Below, in pieces: positions 24,767 through 34,600 of a stretch of DNA of 64,000 nt. The stretch is taken from contig JACJZT010000002.1 in the NCBI GenBank assembly GCA_020635455.1, positions 248,001 to 312,000 of the forward strand. The letters run 5' to 3'. The translations under genes were made by a program, and so were the position numbers. This DNA is from Flavobacteriales bacterium (GTDB taxonomy: Bacteria; Bacteroidota; Bacteroidia; NS11-12g; UBA9320). Below the pieces are notes generated by a model, which saw nothing but the letters and a program-made list of their open reading frames with translations, was not told the origin of the DNA and ran no database searches. The stretch's first letter is position 1. Every line of letters begins with the position of its first letter.

Positions 24767-26875
24767 ATGAATTTTAAAAGCAGACTACTTTCCTTATTAT
24801 TTTTATCCGCCATTAGCTATTCCGTTCATGGTCAGCAAAGCCATTGCGGCACGGATTCCTATATCGAAAAATTATTAAAACAAAATCCTGAGTTGTTTCA
24901 GGCCCAGGAAAATGCCAAAACAGACCTTTATGGTACCTTTGACCAATCGAAAAAATTGAATAAAAAAGGAGCCACCAGAACCATACCTGTTGTTTTTCAC
25001 ATCATACACACGTATGGTCCCGAAAACATTTCCAAGGCACAAATCGATGATCAAATAAGGATATTAAACCTGGATTTTCAGCGTTTAAACAGCGATACAG
25101 GCAAATTAAGAAGTCAATTCAGGAGTATTGCTGCAGATTTCGATATTGAGTTTAAACTCGCAAGAATCGATCCGAATGGTGCTTGTACGGAAGGAATAAC
25201 CAGAACGTATTCTACTCTTACCGATGGTGGAGACGATGAGGTAAAAACATTGGTAAGATGGCCATATCGAAAGTATTTGAATATTTGGGTGGTTAAGAAT
25301 ATTGTATACGATGCTACAAGTACCGGTAAAACTCTTGGTTATGCAACCTTACCTCAATTTACAAATTCAACTACAGACGGTATAGTAATGCTATCCGATT
25401 ATGTTGGAAGCATAGGTACAGCTCAAAATAATGGCAATGCCGGCAGAGTACTGGTGCATGAAATAGGTCATTGGTTAGGCCTTTTACATCCTTTTCAAAA
25501 CAGTTGTGGTGGAAATTGCAACAACTCGGGAGATTATGTTTGTGACACCCCACCGGTAAGTGGTCCAAGCTTTTTATGTCCGACAACAAATAACACTTGC
25601 ACCAATGATATTCCGGATGTGCTCGATCTTGTAGAAAATTATATGGATTATGCAAATGGAACCTGTGTGAACATGTTTACCAAGGGTCAAAAAAACGTTG
25701 TCGATAATTCCTTAGGCAACAACAATTACCGCGCTCAAAATATAGCACCCTCCAATCATACGGCAACAGGTATTTTTACGACCCCAAGTTGTAAACCAAT
25801 CGCCGATTTTAGTACCTCAAACAATATTTACAGCGTATGTGAAGGCCAGGATATCACTTTTAAAGATTATACATACAATGGTACGGTGAATACTTACTCA
25901 TGGTCTTTTAATGGTGGAACTCCTTCGTCTTCTTCCTTATCTAACCCGGTTATCAAATACAACACGGTAGGAGAATATACAGTTTCTCTTACGGTAACCA
26001 ATGCGGATGGTAGCTCAACAAAAACGGTCGATAAAATGATACGGGTCATTCCTGTAAACTCACCAAATATTGCCCCATATATAGAAGGATTTGAAGATGT
26101 CAATATTTTAAATGATTGGACCGTTTATGATCCGGGAAATTATGGCTGGAAAAGATCAACGACCACCAAATATCAAGGGTCCGCCGGTATGGTGGCCAAT
26201 ATCGATCAGGGTACCGTTAATAATTCACTTTACAACCTGGTTTCTGCACCATACGATCTAACCCGACTAAAAGGTCGACAGGCAAGAATGAAATTTTATG
26301 TTGCCTACAGACCATTTGAAACAGGAAACACTGAGATTTTGACCATTTGGGTTTCTACGAATTGTGGACAGTCCTGGACTGCATTAAAGGCATATTCAAA
26401 CAATACGGGATTAGGAGTTGACAAAACGGCTGATCCGGGATGGAAGCCAAGTACCACCAATGACTGGAATGAATTAAGTTTAGACATTTCAAAATATGAA
26501 AGCTTTTCAAATGTTATGTTTCGGTTTGAAGCAAGAAGTCGTTCCGGTAATAGCATTTATCTGGATAACATTAACATTACTGCAGAATTAGCAGCATCAT
26601 CAGGATCTCTAGGAGAACTTCAAAATATGTTTGAATTGTTCCCAAATCCTTCATCAGGTAAAATATACATTCGCATAAACCATTTTTCACTTGTTCATGA
26701 AAACCCGGTAATAACAGATGCTACCGGTAAAGAAGTTTTGGGAATATCATCTTCTCTGCAAATTGATGGTGATAAAAAAGTATACGAATATCAATCCCTG
26801 AAACCGGGAATATACTTTGCAAATCTAGATATTAACGGTCTTAAGTTGGTTCAAAAATTTATTATCCTTCAATAA
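24767..26875 (+). CDS. secreted M43 (pappalysin-like) metalloprotease with PKD domain and T9SS sorting domain
   Basis: A 702-residue secreted protease. A signal peptide (1-22, ending VHGQ) is followed by a propeptide-like region and a catalytic domain with the extended zinc motif HEIGHWLGLLH (231-241) and a Met-turn NYMDY (291-295), which is the M43 cytophagalysin/pappalysin arrangement. Six Cys around 247-300 suggest disulfides. A PKD domain lies at about 345-430, and a jelly-roll-like region around 450-605. The T9SS C-terminal domain begins FELFPNPSSGK and ends FIILQ. It would degrade extracellular proteins. It is 4 nt upstream of topA, so it heads a possible operon with housekeeping genes. 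Confidence 0.92.
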   Translation: MNFKSRLLSLLFLSAISYSVHGQQSHCGTDSYIEKLLKQNPELFQAQENAKTDLYGTFDQSKKLNKKGATRTIPVVFHIIHTYGPENISKAQIDDQIRILNLDFQRLNSDTGKLRSQFRSIAADFDIEFKLARIDPNGACTEGITRTYSTLTDGGDDEVKTLVRWPYRKYLNIWVVKNIVYDATSTGKTLGYATLPQFTNSTTDGIVMLSDYVGSIGTAQNNGNAGRVLVHEIGHWLGLLHPFQNSCGGNCNNSGDYVCDTPPVSGPSFLCPTTNNTCTNDIPDVLDLVENYMDYANGTCVNMFTKGQKNVVDNSLGNNNYRAQNIAPSNHTATGIFTTPSCKPIADFSTSNNIYSVCEGQDITFKDYTYNGTVNTYSWSFNGGTPSSSSLSNPVIKYNTVGEYTVSLTVTNADGSSTKTVDKMIRVIPVNSPNIAPYIEGFEDVNILNDWTVYDPGNYGWKRSTTTKYQGSAGMVANIDQGTVNNSLYNLVSAPYDLTRLKGRQARMKFYVAYRPFETGNTEILTIWVSTNCGQSWTALKAYSNNTGLGVDKTADPGWKPSTTNDWNELSLDISKYESFSNVMFRFEARSRSGNSIYLDNINITAELAASSGSLGELQNMFELFPNPSSGKIYIRINHFSLVHENPVITDATGKEVLGISSSLQIDGDKKVYEYQSLKPGIYFANLDINGLKLVQKFIILQ

Positions 26876-26879
26876 TTAG

Positions 26880-29219
26880 ATGGCTAAAAATCTTGTCATT
26901 GTTGAGTCTCCGGCAAAAGCCAAAACCATAGAGAAGTTCCTGGGTAAGGATTTTCAGGTCAAATCCTGCTTTGGTCATATCAGGGACCTTGATAAAGGAG
27001 ATGACGCCATTGATATTCAAAATGGTTTCAAACCCAAATACATTATTCCAAGTGACAAAAAAGCAGTTGTTGATGAATTAAAATCATTGTCGGGTAAAGC
27101 TGATCAGGTATGGCTTGCATCGGATGAAGACCGTGAAGGAGAAGCCATTAGCTGGCATCTGGCTGAAGTTTTAAACCTTCAACCTTCGAACACCAAGAGA
27201 ATCGTATTTCATGAAATTACCAAACCTGCAATTTTAAAGGCCATAGAGAACCCTCGGGAAATTGATAAGAATCTTGTAGATGCCCAGCAGGCAAGGAGGC
27301 TTCTCGACAGGCTTGTCGGTTTTGAACTTTCTCCTGTGCTATGGAAAAAGGTAAAGCCTTCTTTATCTGCAGGACGTGTTCAATCGGTGGCTGTTCGACT
27401 GGTGGTAGAGCGTGAACGTGAAATACTGTCCTTTAAATCAAAGTCATACTTTAAAGTCGTTGCCGAATTTGAGTTTGGAAATAAGAAATTCAAGGCTGAG
27501 TTATCCAAAAGATATGAAACAAAGGAAGATGCTATGGCTTTTCTTGAACGTTGTAAAGGTTCTGATTTTAAAGTTGAAGGGGTAGAAGTGAAGCCTTCGG
27601 TTCGCAAGCCGGCTGCACCCTTTACAACTTCTACACTTCAACAGGAGGCAAGCAGAAAACTGGGATATTCAGTTTCACAAACTATGCGTCTTGCGCAGAG
27701 GTTATATGAGTCCGGACTTATTACATACATGAGAACAGATTCTGTGAACCTTTCCGACCTTGCCATCAATGACTCTAAACAGGAGATCGTAAAAAACTAT
27801 GGAGAGGAATTCAGTGCACCAAAGAAATACAGTACTAAGTCGGCAGGAGCACAGGAAGCTCACGAGGCTATTCGGCCTACCTATTTCAGCAATCAATCGG
27901 CGGGCGATGATGATCAACAAAAGAAACTATATGAATTGATATGGAAGCGTTCGATAGCTTCACAAATGAGTCCGGCCAGGATTGAACGTACAGAAGTAAG
28001 GATATCCATTTCGGGTATAAGCCCTGACGATCAACCAAAGCTTTATTTTATGGCTACCGGTGAAGTAATTGTTTTTGAGGGTTTCCTTAAAGTTTACCTT
28101 GAAAGTAAAGATGAAGTTGTAGAAGAGGAAGAAACTGAATCAGGAATAATGCCGGCATTGAAAAAAGGGGACCTTGTAAAAAATAACCTAATTATTGCGA
28201 CACAGCGTTTTTCAAGGCCTGCCCCCAGATATACGGAAGCTTCTTTGGTAAAGGATCTTGAAGAACTTGGGATCGGCAGACCTTCAACGTATGCCCCTAC
28301 CATCAGCACTATTCAAAAAAGAGGGTATGTTGAAAAAGAAAGCAGGGAAGGTATACTCAGAAATTTTGAATTGCTTGAACTGATCAATGATGAGATCAAA
28401 ACCTATACCAGAACCGAAAACACGGGAGCTGAGAAGAATAAATTATTTCCTACCGATATTGGTTCTGTGGTTACAGATTTTCTTATGAAAAATTTTGATC
28501 ATATCATGGATTATAACTTTACTGCTTCGGTAGAAAAAGAGTTTGATGAAATAGCAGAAGGAATGCAAGCCTGGACAAAAATGCTCGAAAGCTTTTATCA
28601 CCCTTTTCACGAATCCGTTGACAAAACCCTTAAGATATCTGAGAAAGTTACCGGCGAAAGAGAATTGGGTGCGCATCCAAAAACAGGATTACCCGTTTTT
28701 GCCAAAATCGGACGATACGGTCCCATGATTCAGGTTGGTGATGGTGCAGACGATGTAAAGCCTGTCTTTGCCAAATTAAAGAAAGGGCAAAGCATAGACA
28801 CGATCACCCTGGAAGAAGCAGTAGAATTATTTGCTTTACCAAGAACACTTGATGAATTTGAAAACAAGATACTTAAAGTAGGATTGGGCAGATTTGGTCC
28901 TTACATACAACACGATGGAAAGTTTTATTCATTAGGAAAGGAGGATGATCCTTATTCTGTAGGAATGGACAGAGCCGTTGAGATCATTTTAAATAAAAGA
29001 AAAGCGGATGCCGAAAAAGAAATAAAGGTATTTCAGAATGGCATTAAAATTTTGAATGGCCGGTTCGGACCTTATATAAACCTTGAAAAAGAAAATTTCA
29101 AAATTCCAAAAGGAACAGACCCCAAAAATTTGAGTCTTGAGGATTGTGAGAAAATAATAAAAGATACCAAAGACAATCCAAAAGCAAAAACTGCGTTTAA
29201 AAAGAAAAAGAAAGCATAA
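26880..29219 (+). CDS. topA: DNA topoisomerase I
   Basis: A type IA topoisomerase of 779 residues that relaxes negative supercoils. The Toprim domain has KNLVIVESPAKAKTIEKFLG and the acidic DEDREGE (82-88). The catalytic tyrosine is Tyr283 in LITYMRTDSVNLS. After the core, the C-terminal part carries repeated GRYGPMIQVGDG / GRFGPYIQHDGK / GRFGPYINLEK modules and a Lys-rich tail KKKKK. No four-Cys zinc ribbons are seen, unlike E. coli TopA. It starts 4 nt after the M43 protease stop and is followed 2 nt later by the next gene. Confidence 0.97.
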   Translation: MAKNLVIVESPAKAKTIEKFLGKDFQVKSCFGHIRDLDKGDDAIDIQNGFKPKYIIPSDKKAVVDELKSLSGKADQVWLASDEDREGEAISWHLAEVLNLQPSNTKRIVFHEITKPAILKAIENPREIDKNLVDAQQARRLLDRLVGFELSPVLWKKVKPSLSAGRVQSVAVRLVVEREREILSFKSKSYFKVVAEFEFGNKKFKAELSKRYETKEDAMAFLERCKGSDFKVEGVEVKPSVRKPAAPFTTSTLQQEASRKLGYSVSQTMRLAQRLYESGLITYMRTDSVNLSDLAINDSKQEIVKNYGEEFSAPKKYSTKSAGAQEAHEAIRPTYFSNQSAGDDDQQKKLYELIWKRSIASQMSPARIERTEVRISISGISPDDQPKLYFMATGEVIVFEGFLKVYLESKDEVVEEEETESGIMPALKKGDLVKNNLIIATQRFSRPAPRYTEASLVKDLEELGIGRPSTYAPTISTIQKRGYVEKESREGILRNFELLELINDEIKTYTRTENTGAEKNKLFPTDIGSVVTDFLMKNFDHIMDYNFTASVEKEFDEIAEGMQAWTKMLESFYHPFHESVDKTLKISEKVTGERELGAHPKTGLPVFAKIGRYGPMIQVGDGADDVKPVFAKLKKGQSIDTITLEEAVELFALPRTLDEFENKILKVGLGRFGPYIQHDGKFYSLGKEDDPYSVGMDRAVEIILNKRKADAEKEIKVFQNGIKILNGRFGPYINLEKENFKIPKGTDPKNLSLEDCEKIIKDTKDNPKAKTAFKKKKKA

Positions 29220-29221
29220 TA

Positions 29222-30124
29222 TTGGTTAAAGAGTCTGAAATACGAGCATTGATCTCATTGCTTGACGATACCGATCAGGAAGTAGTAAATCAGGTAGAGC
29301 AGAGATTGTTTGAGATAGGAAAAGAAATAATTCCTACTCTTGAAGACAATTATTTGCTTGAAGATGTAAATGAGGTTCGTCAAAAAAGAATCGATGATAT
29401 CATTCAAAGAATAAAGACTCAGGCCATCACAACCGACCTTCGTTTCTGGAAGGAGATGCAGCAGGACGATCTGTTTGAAGGAGTTCTTATTATTAACCGG
29501 ATCAAATATCCTAATCTTGATAAACAAATAATTGATAATTTAATTGATAAGATCAAACTTGATGTGTGGTTGGAAATGCACTATGATCTTACCTCTTTTG
29601 AAAAGATCAAGATACTAAATTATGTTTTTTTTGATATTCATCGGTTCCAGGGAGATAGCGATGATTATCACAACCCTGAAAACAGTTACTTATCAAGAGT
29701 AATTGAAAGGAAAAAAGGCAACCCGGTTACCATTGCAATTATATACCTACTTGTAGCTCAGCGATTGCGTTTGCCGGTATTTGGCATAAACCTTCCACAG
29801 CATTTTATTGTCGGGTTTATGGAAAACCAATTCGACAATGAACCTCTTCGTTTGAATGAGATAAAATATTTGAAACCCGATCCCAATGCAAAGGTTCAAT
29901 TTTACATCAATCCGTTCAACAAAGGTTCTGTTTTTCCTAGAGAAAATCTTTATGTATTTCTTAAGCAGGTAAATATCGAACCAAGAGAGGAGTTTTTTCA
30001 GCCATGCAGCAATCTTGAGATCTTAAAACGAATGGTGAGAAATTTACAAACTGCCTACGAAAGGTTGAAAAACCAAAGTATGCTTGAGCAATACGACCAA
30101 ATATTAAAAATTCTGGAAGAATAG
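29222..30124 (+). CDS. SirB1/YchA-like transglutaminase-fold protein
   Basis: A 300-residue cytoplasmic protein with the SirB1-type transglutaminase-like core: SYLSRVIERKKGNPVTIAII and RLRLPVFGINLPQHFIVGF, in the middle, followed by the INPFNKGSVF segment. The C-terminal part resembles TPR-like helices. Proteins of this family have no well-defined biochemical role. The only in-frame start after the topA stop is a TTG at 29222, 2 nt after the TAA, giving LVKESEIRAL as N-terminus, so it is probably read by coupled translation. The gene ends in TAG. Confidence 0.82.
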   Translation: MVKESEIRALISLLDDTDQEVVNQVEQRLFEIGKEIIPTLEDNYLLEDVNEVRQKRIDDIIQRIKTQAITTDLRFWKEMQQDDLFEGVLIINRIKYPNLDKQIIDNLIDKIKLDVWLEMHYDLTSFEKIKILNYVFFDIHRFQGDSDDYHNPENSYLSRVIERKKGNPVTIAIIYLLVAQRLRLPVFGINLPQHFIVGFMENQFDNEPLRLNEIKYLKPDPNAKVQFYINPFNKGSVFPRENLYVFLKQVNIEPREEFFQPCSNLEILKRMVRNLQTAYERLKNQSMLEQYDQILKILEE

Positions 30125-30150
30125 GTAAGAAATTTAATCATAATTTCAAA

Positions 30151-30489
30151 ATGGAAACAGATCAGTATTTGCTGGAGAGATTAAGAAATACATTGAAACA
30201 ATCCGGTACGGTTTTTACCGAGAAGAAAATGTTCGGTGGCAATTGTTTCATGGTGGATGATAAAATGTGTTTTGGTACCTATAAAGGTGGACTAATGGTG
30301 AGAATTCATCCGGATGAAACGGATGAGTTAATTAAAGTAAATGGAGCAGGGGAGATGATTCACGGAGGCAGGCCAATGAAAGGATATCTTTTTGTTCAGC
30401 CGGAAGGGTACGATAATGACGATTCCTTGAGTTTCTGGATAAACAAATGCCTTGAATTCAATCCGATCGCACGATCTAGCAAAAAGTAA
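30151..30489 (+). CDS. TfoX/Sxy-like N-terminal domain protein
   Basis: A 112-residue cytoplasmic protein matching the TfoX N-terminal domain family: KMFGGNCFMVDDKMCFG and ETDELIKVNGAGEMIHGGRPM are the conserved blocks. It lacks the C-terminal domain of competence regulator Sxy, so a role in competence cannot be inferred. Small stand-alone proteins of this type are common in Bacteroidota and uncharacterised. It is 26 nt after the SirB1-like gene and is the last gene of this plus-strand run before the ActF terminator. Confidence 0.85.
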   Translation: METDQYLLERLRNTLKQSGTVFTEKKMFGGNCFMVDDKMCFGTYKGGLMVRIHPDETDELIKVNGAGEMIHGGRPMKGYLFVQPEGYDNDDSLSFWINKCLEFNPIARSSKK

Positions 30490-30601
30490 GATATCTATAT
30501 CTGAAACATGATTCTGTATCCAACTCCCTCTTGAGTTTGAACCCATAAAATACAAACCTGGAATTAGTATTTTCGGGAAATTTTACCATCGCCAATAATC
30601 T

Positions 30602-30637
30602 GAAAAAAAAAGCCTGCAATTTTCAACTGCAGGCTTC
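30602..30637 (-). terminator. terminator of the ActABCDEF operon
   Basis: A 9-bp stem (AAGCCTGCA with TGCAGGCTT) closes a 9-nt loop. On the minus strand it is followed by a run of eight or nine T. It lies about 20 nt past the actF stop and should end the long operon transcript. It may also act on the plus-strand transcript of the TfoX-like gene, with weaker T content. Confidence 0.85.
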
Positions 30638-30656
30638 TATAAATAATAAAATATTC

Positions 30657-31988
30657 TTACGGACCTACATCGTAGGTTGCAGATTCCATGATATATGGAT
30701 GATTGATCGCATACATATTGGCCTTACTGATGGCATTTAAGGCAACGTATATGAATAAACCGGCAAAGGCCATTGGCATTCCGATTTCAAGTGGCCCGAT
30801 TCCTGCACCGGTTCCAACAGTTCCGGGCATGATCATAAGGAAAATATCTATCCAATGCCCAACAAGGATAATGCTACCGGCAATGATCAGACTCATTGGT
30901 TTACGTTTTGCATTTCTTGTCATTAGTAGGATCAATGGGATAAAAAAGTTCATGAACAGATTTATGAAGAAAATTGGTCTGAAATAGCCATGCAGTCGAA
31001 TATGGTAATAAACAACCTCTTCATGAATGTTAGCATACCAGATAAGCAAAAACTGAGCCAACCAGGTATATGCCCAGAAAATACAGAAAGCAAACATGAA
31101 TTTACCCAAATCATGAAGGATTTCTTCTGAAACAAGTTCGAGATAACCTTTTGATTTAAGGTAAAGTGTAAAGAAAACGATGATCGTTGTTGAAGTAACA
31201 AAAAGTACCGCAAAATTGTTAACCGCAAAAATGGTGCTATACCAATGAGCATCTACACTCATGATTACCAACCATGCAATAATTGAAAATGAAAATCCAA
31301 AAATCACCAAAAATGCAGCTGACAGCTTTTCTGAGAGTAAAAATATTCTTGTTCCTCCTTCTTCATCTTCCTTTAAGGATAATCTTCTGAGAATTATCCT
31401 GAATGTGTACCATATTAGAACAAAAAGTGGAACACCGAGGAAAAGAAATTTACTGTTTAGAAAACCGCTTTTTCCTTCAAGTATTTTGTCGAAACCTTCT
31501 GCACCATCTTTCAGAGCCTGGTGTTCATAATGCAGCCAGTGGTATAATTGGGATCCTCCAAAAATCAGAGCGATCATAAGTAAAATTAAACCAATGGGAA
31601 TATAAGCACTGATCCCTTCGGCAACTCTTTTTACCAGTATAGACCAACCTGCATTTGCAGCATAGTTAAGTGCTACGAAAAACAGTGCACCTACTCCGAA
31701 TAGCAAGAAATAGTAACTGTTAACCAACATATTGGCCCATACCCGGGCAGTCCAGGGTTTTACATGCTCTTCGTGCTGCATGGTAACTGTATGTTCACCG
31801 TGCGTATCACCGGGAACTGCAGATTCCACATGGGTTTGAGGATTCGGATGATCGTGACTTCCCTTTATCTGGAATATCCCTATAGCTGAAAGCACTAAAC
31901 CTGCTACAAGCAATATTATACTCACCATTTTGGATCGAGAGGTGAACTCGAATTTTTCTTGTTTTATTTCAATAGAATGATGTCCCAT
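30657..31988 (-). CDS. actF: alternative complex III membrane subunit ActF
   Basis: A polytopic inner-membrane protein of 443 residues with about ten hydrophobic helices and a His-rich N-terminal periplasmic segment (HDHPNPQTH). It is related to NrfD/ActC-type quinol-binding subunits and is the last gene of the act operon. It forms part of the quinol:electron-acceptor oxidoreductase that replaces cytochrome bc1 in many Bacteroidota. I start at the ATG at 31988. A TTG five codons upstream is possible but would overlap actE. No heme or Fe-S motif is expected here. Confidence 0.9.
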   Translation of the reverse strand: MGHHSIEIKQEKFEFTSRSKMVSIILLVAGLVLSAIGIFQIKGSHDHPNPQTHVESAVPGDTHGEHTVTMQHEEHVKPWTARVWANMLVNSYYFLLFGVGALFFVALNYAANAGWSILVKRVAEGISAYIPIGLILLMIALIFGGSQLYHWLHYEHQALKDGAEGFDKILEGKSGFLNSKFLFLGVPLFVLIWYTFRIILRRLSLKEDEEGGTRIFLLSEKLSAAFLVIFGFSFSIIAWLVIMSVDAHWYSTIFAVNNFAVLFVTSTTIIVFFTLYLKSKGYLELVSEEILHDLGKFMFAFCIFWAYTWLAQFLLIWYANIHEEVVYYHIRLHGYFRPIFFINLFMNFFIPLILLMTRNAKRKPMSLIIAGSIILVGHWIDIFLMIMPGTVGTGAGIGPLEIGMPMAFAGLFIYVALNAISKANMYAINHPYIMESATYDVGP

Positions 31989-31999
31989 TATTTCTTCAA

Positions 32000-32626
32000 T
32001 CAATTAGTGGTACTGTCTTGAGCAGCAACAGCAGTAGAATCACTGGATACTACCGGTGCAGCATTTTTACTAAGTTTCTTTACATGATGGATCACCTGCC
32101 ATCTTTGAGTAGGGGTAAGCATGTGAGCATGCGAGCCCATCATATTTTTGCCATAGGTAATTACGTGGTATATTTTACCGTCAGGCAGGTTTTGTATGTA
32201 TGGATCCTGATAATTAGCAAAAGGTGGTTTTGCAAATTTCCCTTCGGTTATTACAGGGCCATCATTTTTACCTTCTTTACCATGGCAACTCCAGCAATAA
32301 ATGTTGTACAATCTTTCTCCTTCCATTAAATTTTCTTCAGTTGCCTCGACTGCATTTAAATTTGAAGCAGATGCTTCATATCCTTCCGGAGTGTCAGGAA
32401 ACTTGTAGATGTAGTCCAGCTGACCTCTTGCAATGCTGCCAATAACAGGCTTTCGCATGGTCATTCCATTTTCATTATAAGCCATATGGCGCATTTGCGA
32501 ATACGGCTCATAACCTTTTGAATAATACATATCCGGTGCATATTCTATACCTGGGTTTTCACCATGACTGGAGCAAGCTACCAAACCGGTGCAAATTATA
32601 ACGGATGCAATTAACTTATTAAGCAT
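32000..32626 (-). CDS. actE: alternative complex III monoheme cytochrome c subunit ActE
   Basis: A membrane-anchored lipoprotein cytochrome of 208 residues. The signal peptide ends in lipobox LVACSS, and the single heme c motif CWSCHG lies near residue 111. The C-terminal MMGSHAHM offers Met candidates for the sixth heme ligand. A low-complexity tail (APVVSSDSTAVAAQDSTTN) follows. It starts at the ATG at 32626, overlapping the last 8 nt of actD, and is followed 11 nt later by actF. Its job in ACIII is to pass electrons toward a soluble cytochrome or the oxidase. Confidence 0.93.
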   Translation of the reverse strand: MLNKLIASVIICTGLVACSSHGENPGIEYAPDMYYSKGYEPYSQMRHMAYNENGMTMRKPVIGSIARGQLDYIYKFPDTPEGYEASASNLNAVEATEENLMEGERLYNIYCWSCHGKEGKNDGPVITEGKFAKPPFANYQDPYIQNLPDGKIYHVITYGKNMMGSHAHMLTPTQRWQVIHHVKKLSKNAAPVVSSDSTAVAAQDSTTN

Positions 32627-33212
32627 GTGCACCTCCCTCTGTTAATTTTTTGTCGGCGTAAGCTCCTTTATAATTTGAAATTTCAACAACTCCGTTTCCA
32701 TTCATAATGCTTCTTATCTCATTTTCTGAATTTTCATCAAGGTCATCCGTATCGAAAGCGATAAGCAAACGATCGTCTGTTTGACGAATATCAAGAATAT
32801 CCGGTCTTACACCATGTCCCATTTTGTTTCTGGTAAAAAATAAAATGCCCAAACCGTATGCTGTGCATAAAATGGTACATTCAAAGGTAACCGGAACCAT
32901 GGATGGTAACATATGGTAATCGGAAGGTTTACCTCCAATGATCATTGGCCAGTCGAAGATCATTGTATAAAACTGAAGCAATAAACCGAGGCAAAAGCCT
33001 GTAAGTCCGCACATGAAAGCTGCTACTGACAATTTGGTCCTTGAAATACCCATTGCAACATCAAGTCCGTGAACGGGAAATGGAGTGTAGCAATCAAATA
33101 TTTTGATCCCTTTGCTTCGCACTTGTTTTACGGTGGTCATCAGTTTTTCTTCATCCTCGAAGACACCGTATATTAAATTTCGTTTTTCTATAGTTGTACT
33201 AAAACAGAACAT
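32619..33212 (-). CDS. actD: alternative complex III subunit ActD (DUF3341)
   Basis: A 197-residue protein with two transmembrane helices in the centre (roughly 80-105 and 115-140) and cytoplasmic ends. It matches the DUF3341/ActD family: NLIYGVFEDEEKLMTTVKQV, GIKIFDCYTPFPVHGLD and later DIRQTDDRLLIAFDTDD. It is a structural subunit without cofactors. It is tightly packed: it starts 4 nt after actC and overlaps actE by 8 nt. Confidence 0.93.
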   Translation of the reverse strand: MFCFSTTIEKRNLIYGVFEDEEKLMTTVKQVRSKGIKIFDCYTPFPVHGLDVAMGISRTKLSVAAFMCGLTGFCLGLLLQFYTMIFDWPMIIGGKPSDYHMLPSMVPVTFECTILCTAYGLGILFFTRNKMGHGVRPDILDIRQTDDRLLIAFDTDDLDENSENEIRSIMNGNGVVEISNYKGAYADKKLTEGGAHA

Positions 33213-33216
33213 ATTA

Positions 33217-34572
33217 TTACTCTTTGTTTTTAAGAATTCCTTTTACTTCTGCCATATTGATGATGGGTAAGAAACGGCAGAACAAGAAGAAACATGTGAA
33301 AAATAAACCAAATGTACCGATGAAGATGCCAATCTCAACCCATGAGGCAGAGTACATAACCCATGAAGATGTTAAATAATCACGGTGAAGGGATGTTACA
33401 ATAATTACGAATCGTTCGAACCACATTCCAACATTCACTACTATTGACAGCATAAATACGAACCAGGGAGTTGTTCTGGCCCATTTGAACCAAAACACCT
33501 GTGGTGCAATAAGGTTACAGCTCATCATCGTCCAGTATGCCCACCAATAGGGACCGAACATCCTGTTGAGGAAGGCTGCTTGCTCATATTCATATCCGGA
33601 ATACCATGCAATGAAAAACTCAGTAATGTAAGCCAAACCAACCATGGTTCCGGTAAGCATTACAACTTTTGCCATGGCCTCGATATGTCCTATGGTAATG
33701 TAATTTTCGTAATTCAATACTTTTCTGGCAACCAAAAGAAGGGTCAGTACCATTCCGAATCCCGAGAAAATTGCTCCGGCAACGAAATAAGGGGGGAATA
33801 TCGTGGTATGCCACCCGGGAATTACCGAAGTCGCAAAGTCCATGGAAACAATCGTATGCACCGATAATACCAGTGGTGTTGAAATACCTGCAAGTATCAA
33901 TGAAACGACTTCATATCTGGCCCAGGTTCTTACGGAACCTGTCCATCCCATTGAAAAGAAATTATAGATGAATTTTCTGACTTTAGTAGTGGCACGGTCT
34001 CTAACCGTTGCAATATCAGGAATCAATCCAAGATACCAGAATAAAAGAGAAACCGAGAAATAAGTTGAGATGGCAAACACATCCCATAAAAGAGGTGAGT
34101 TGAAGTTTACCCATAGTGAACCAAATGCGTTTGGAATAGGGAATACCCAGTAAATTCCAACCCAGATACGGCCCATGTGAAAAAATGGGAAAACTGCGGC
34201 ACAGAGAACTGCAAAAATGGTCATCGCTTCTGCCGATCGGTTGATCGACATTCTCCACTTTTGTCTGAAAAGCAAAAGAATTGCAGAAATAAGTGTTCCT
34301 GCATGTCCGATACCAATCCAGAATACAAAGTTCGTAATATCCCATCCCCACATAACGGATTTATTGATGTTCCACACACCTATACCGGTCCATGTGGTCC
34401 AGAACAAGGTGGCAAACAAGATCATTAAACATGAAAAGGAAATGATAAAACCAATCCACCAAAGTCTGGAAGGTTTATTTTCGAGCGGCCTGCAGATATC
34501 TGCGGTTACGTCTGAATAAGACTTATCACCTGTGACGAGTGGGGGTCTTATGGCTGAATCTATAACTGACAT
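33217..34572 (-). CDS. actC: alternative complex III quinol-binding membrane subunit ActC
   Basis: An NrfD/PsrC-like integral membrane protein of 451 residues with about ten helices. The conserved FVFWIGIGHAGTLISAILLL and HTIVSMDFATSVIPGWHTT segments belong to the quinol-binding site of this family. It sits next to the Fe-S subunit ActB and takes electrons from menaquinol. The gene ends 4 nt before actD. The 28-nt gap to actB contains no promoter box. Confidence 0.94.
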   Translation of the reverse strand: MSVIDSAIRPPLVTGDKSYSDVTADICRPLENKPSRLWWIGFIISFSCLMILFATLFWTTWTGIGVWNINKSVMWGWDITNFVFWIGIGHAGTLISAILLLFRQKWRMSINRSAEAMTIFAVLCAAVFPFFHMGRIWVGIYWVFPIPNAFGSLWVNFNSPLLWDVFAISTYFSVSLLFWYLGLIPDIATVRDRATTKVRKFIYNFFSMGWTGSVRTWARYEVVSLILAGISTPLVLSVHTIVSMDFATSVIPGWHTTIFPPYFVAGAIFSGFGMVLTLLLVARKVLNYENYITIGHIEAMAKVVMLTGTMVGLAYITEFFIAWYSGYEYEQAAFLNRMFGPYWWAYWTMMSCNLIAPQVFWFKWARTTPWFVFMLSIVVNVGMWFERFVIIVTSLHRDYLTSSWVMYSASWVEIGIFIGTFGLFFTCFFLFCRFLPIINMAEVKGILKNKE

Positions 34573-34600
34573 TTAATATGAAGTTGTTTAGTTTAAATTA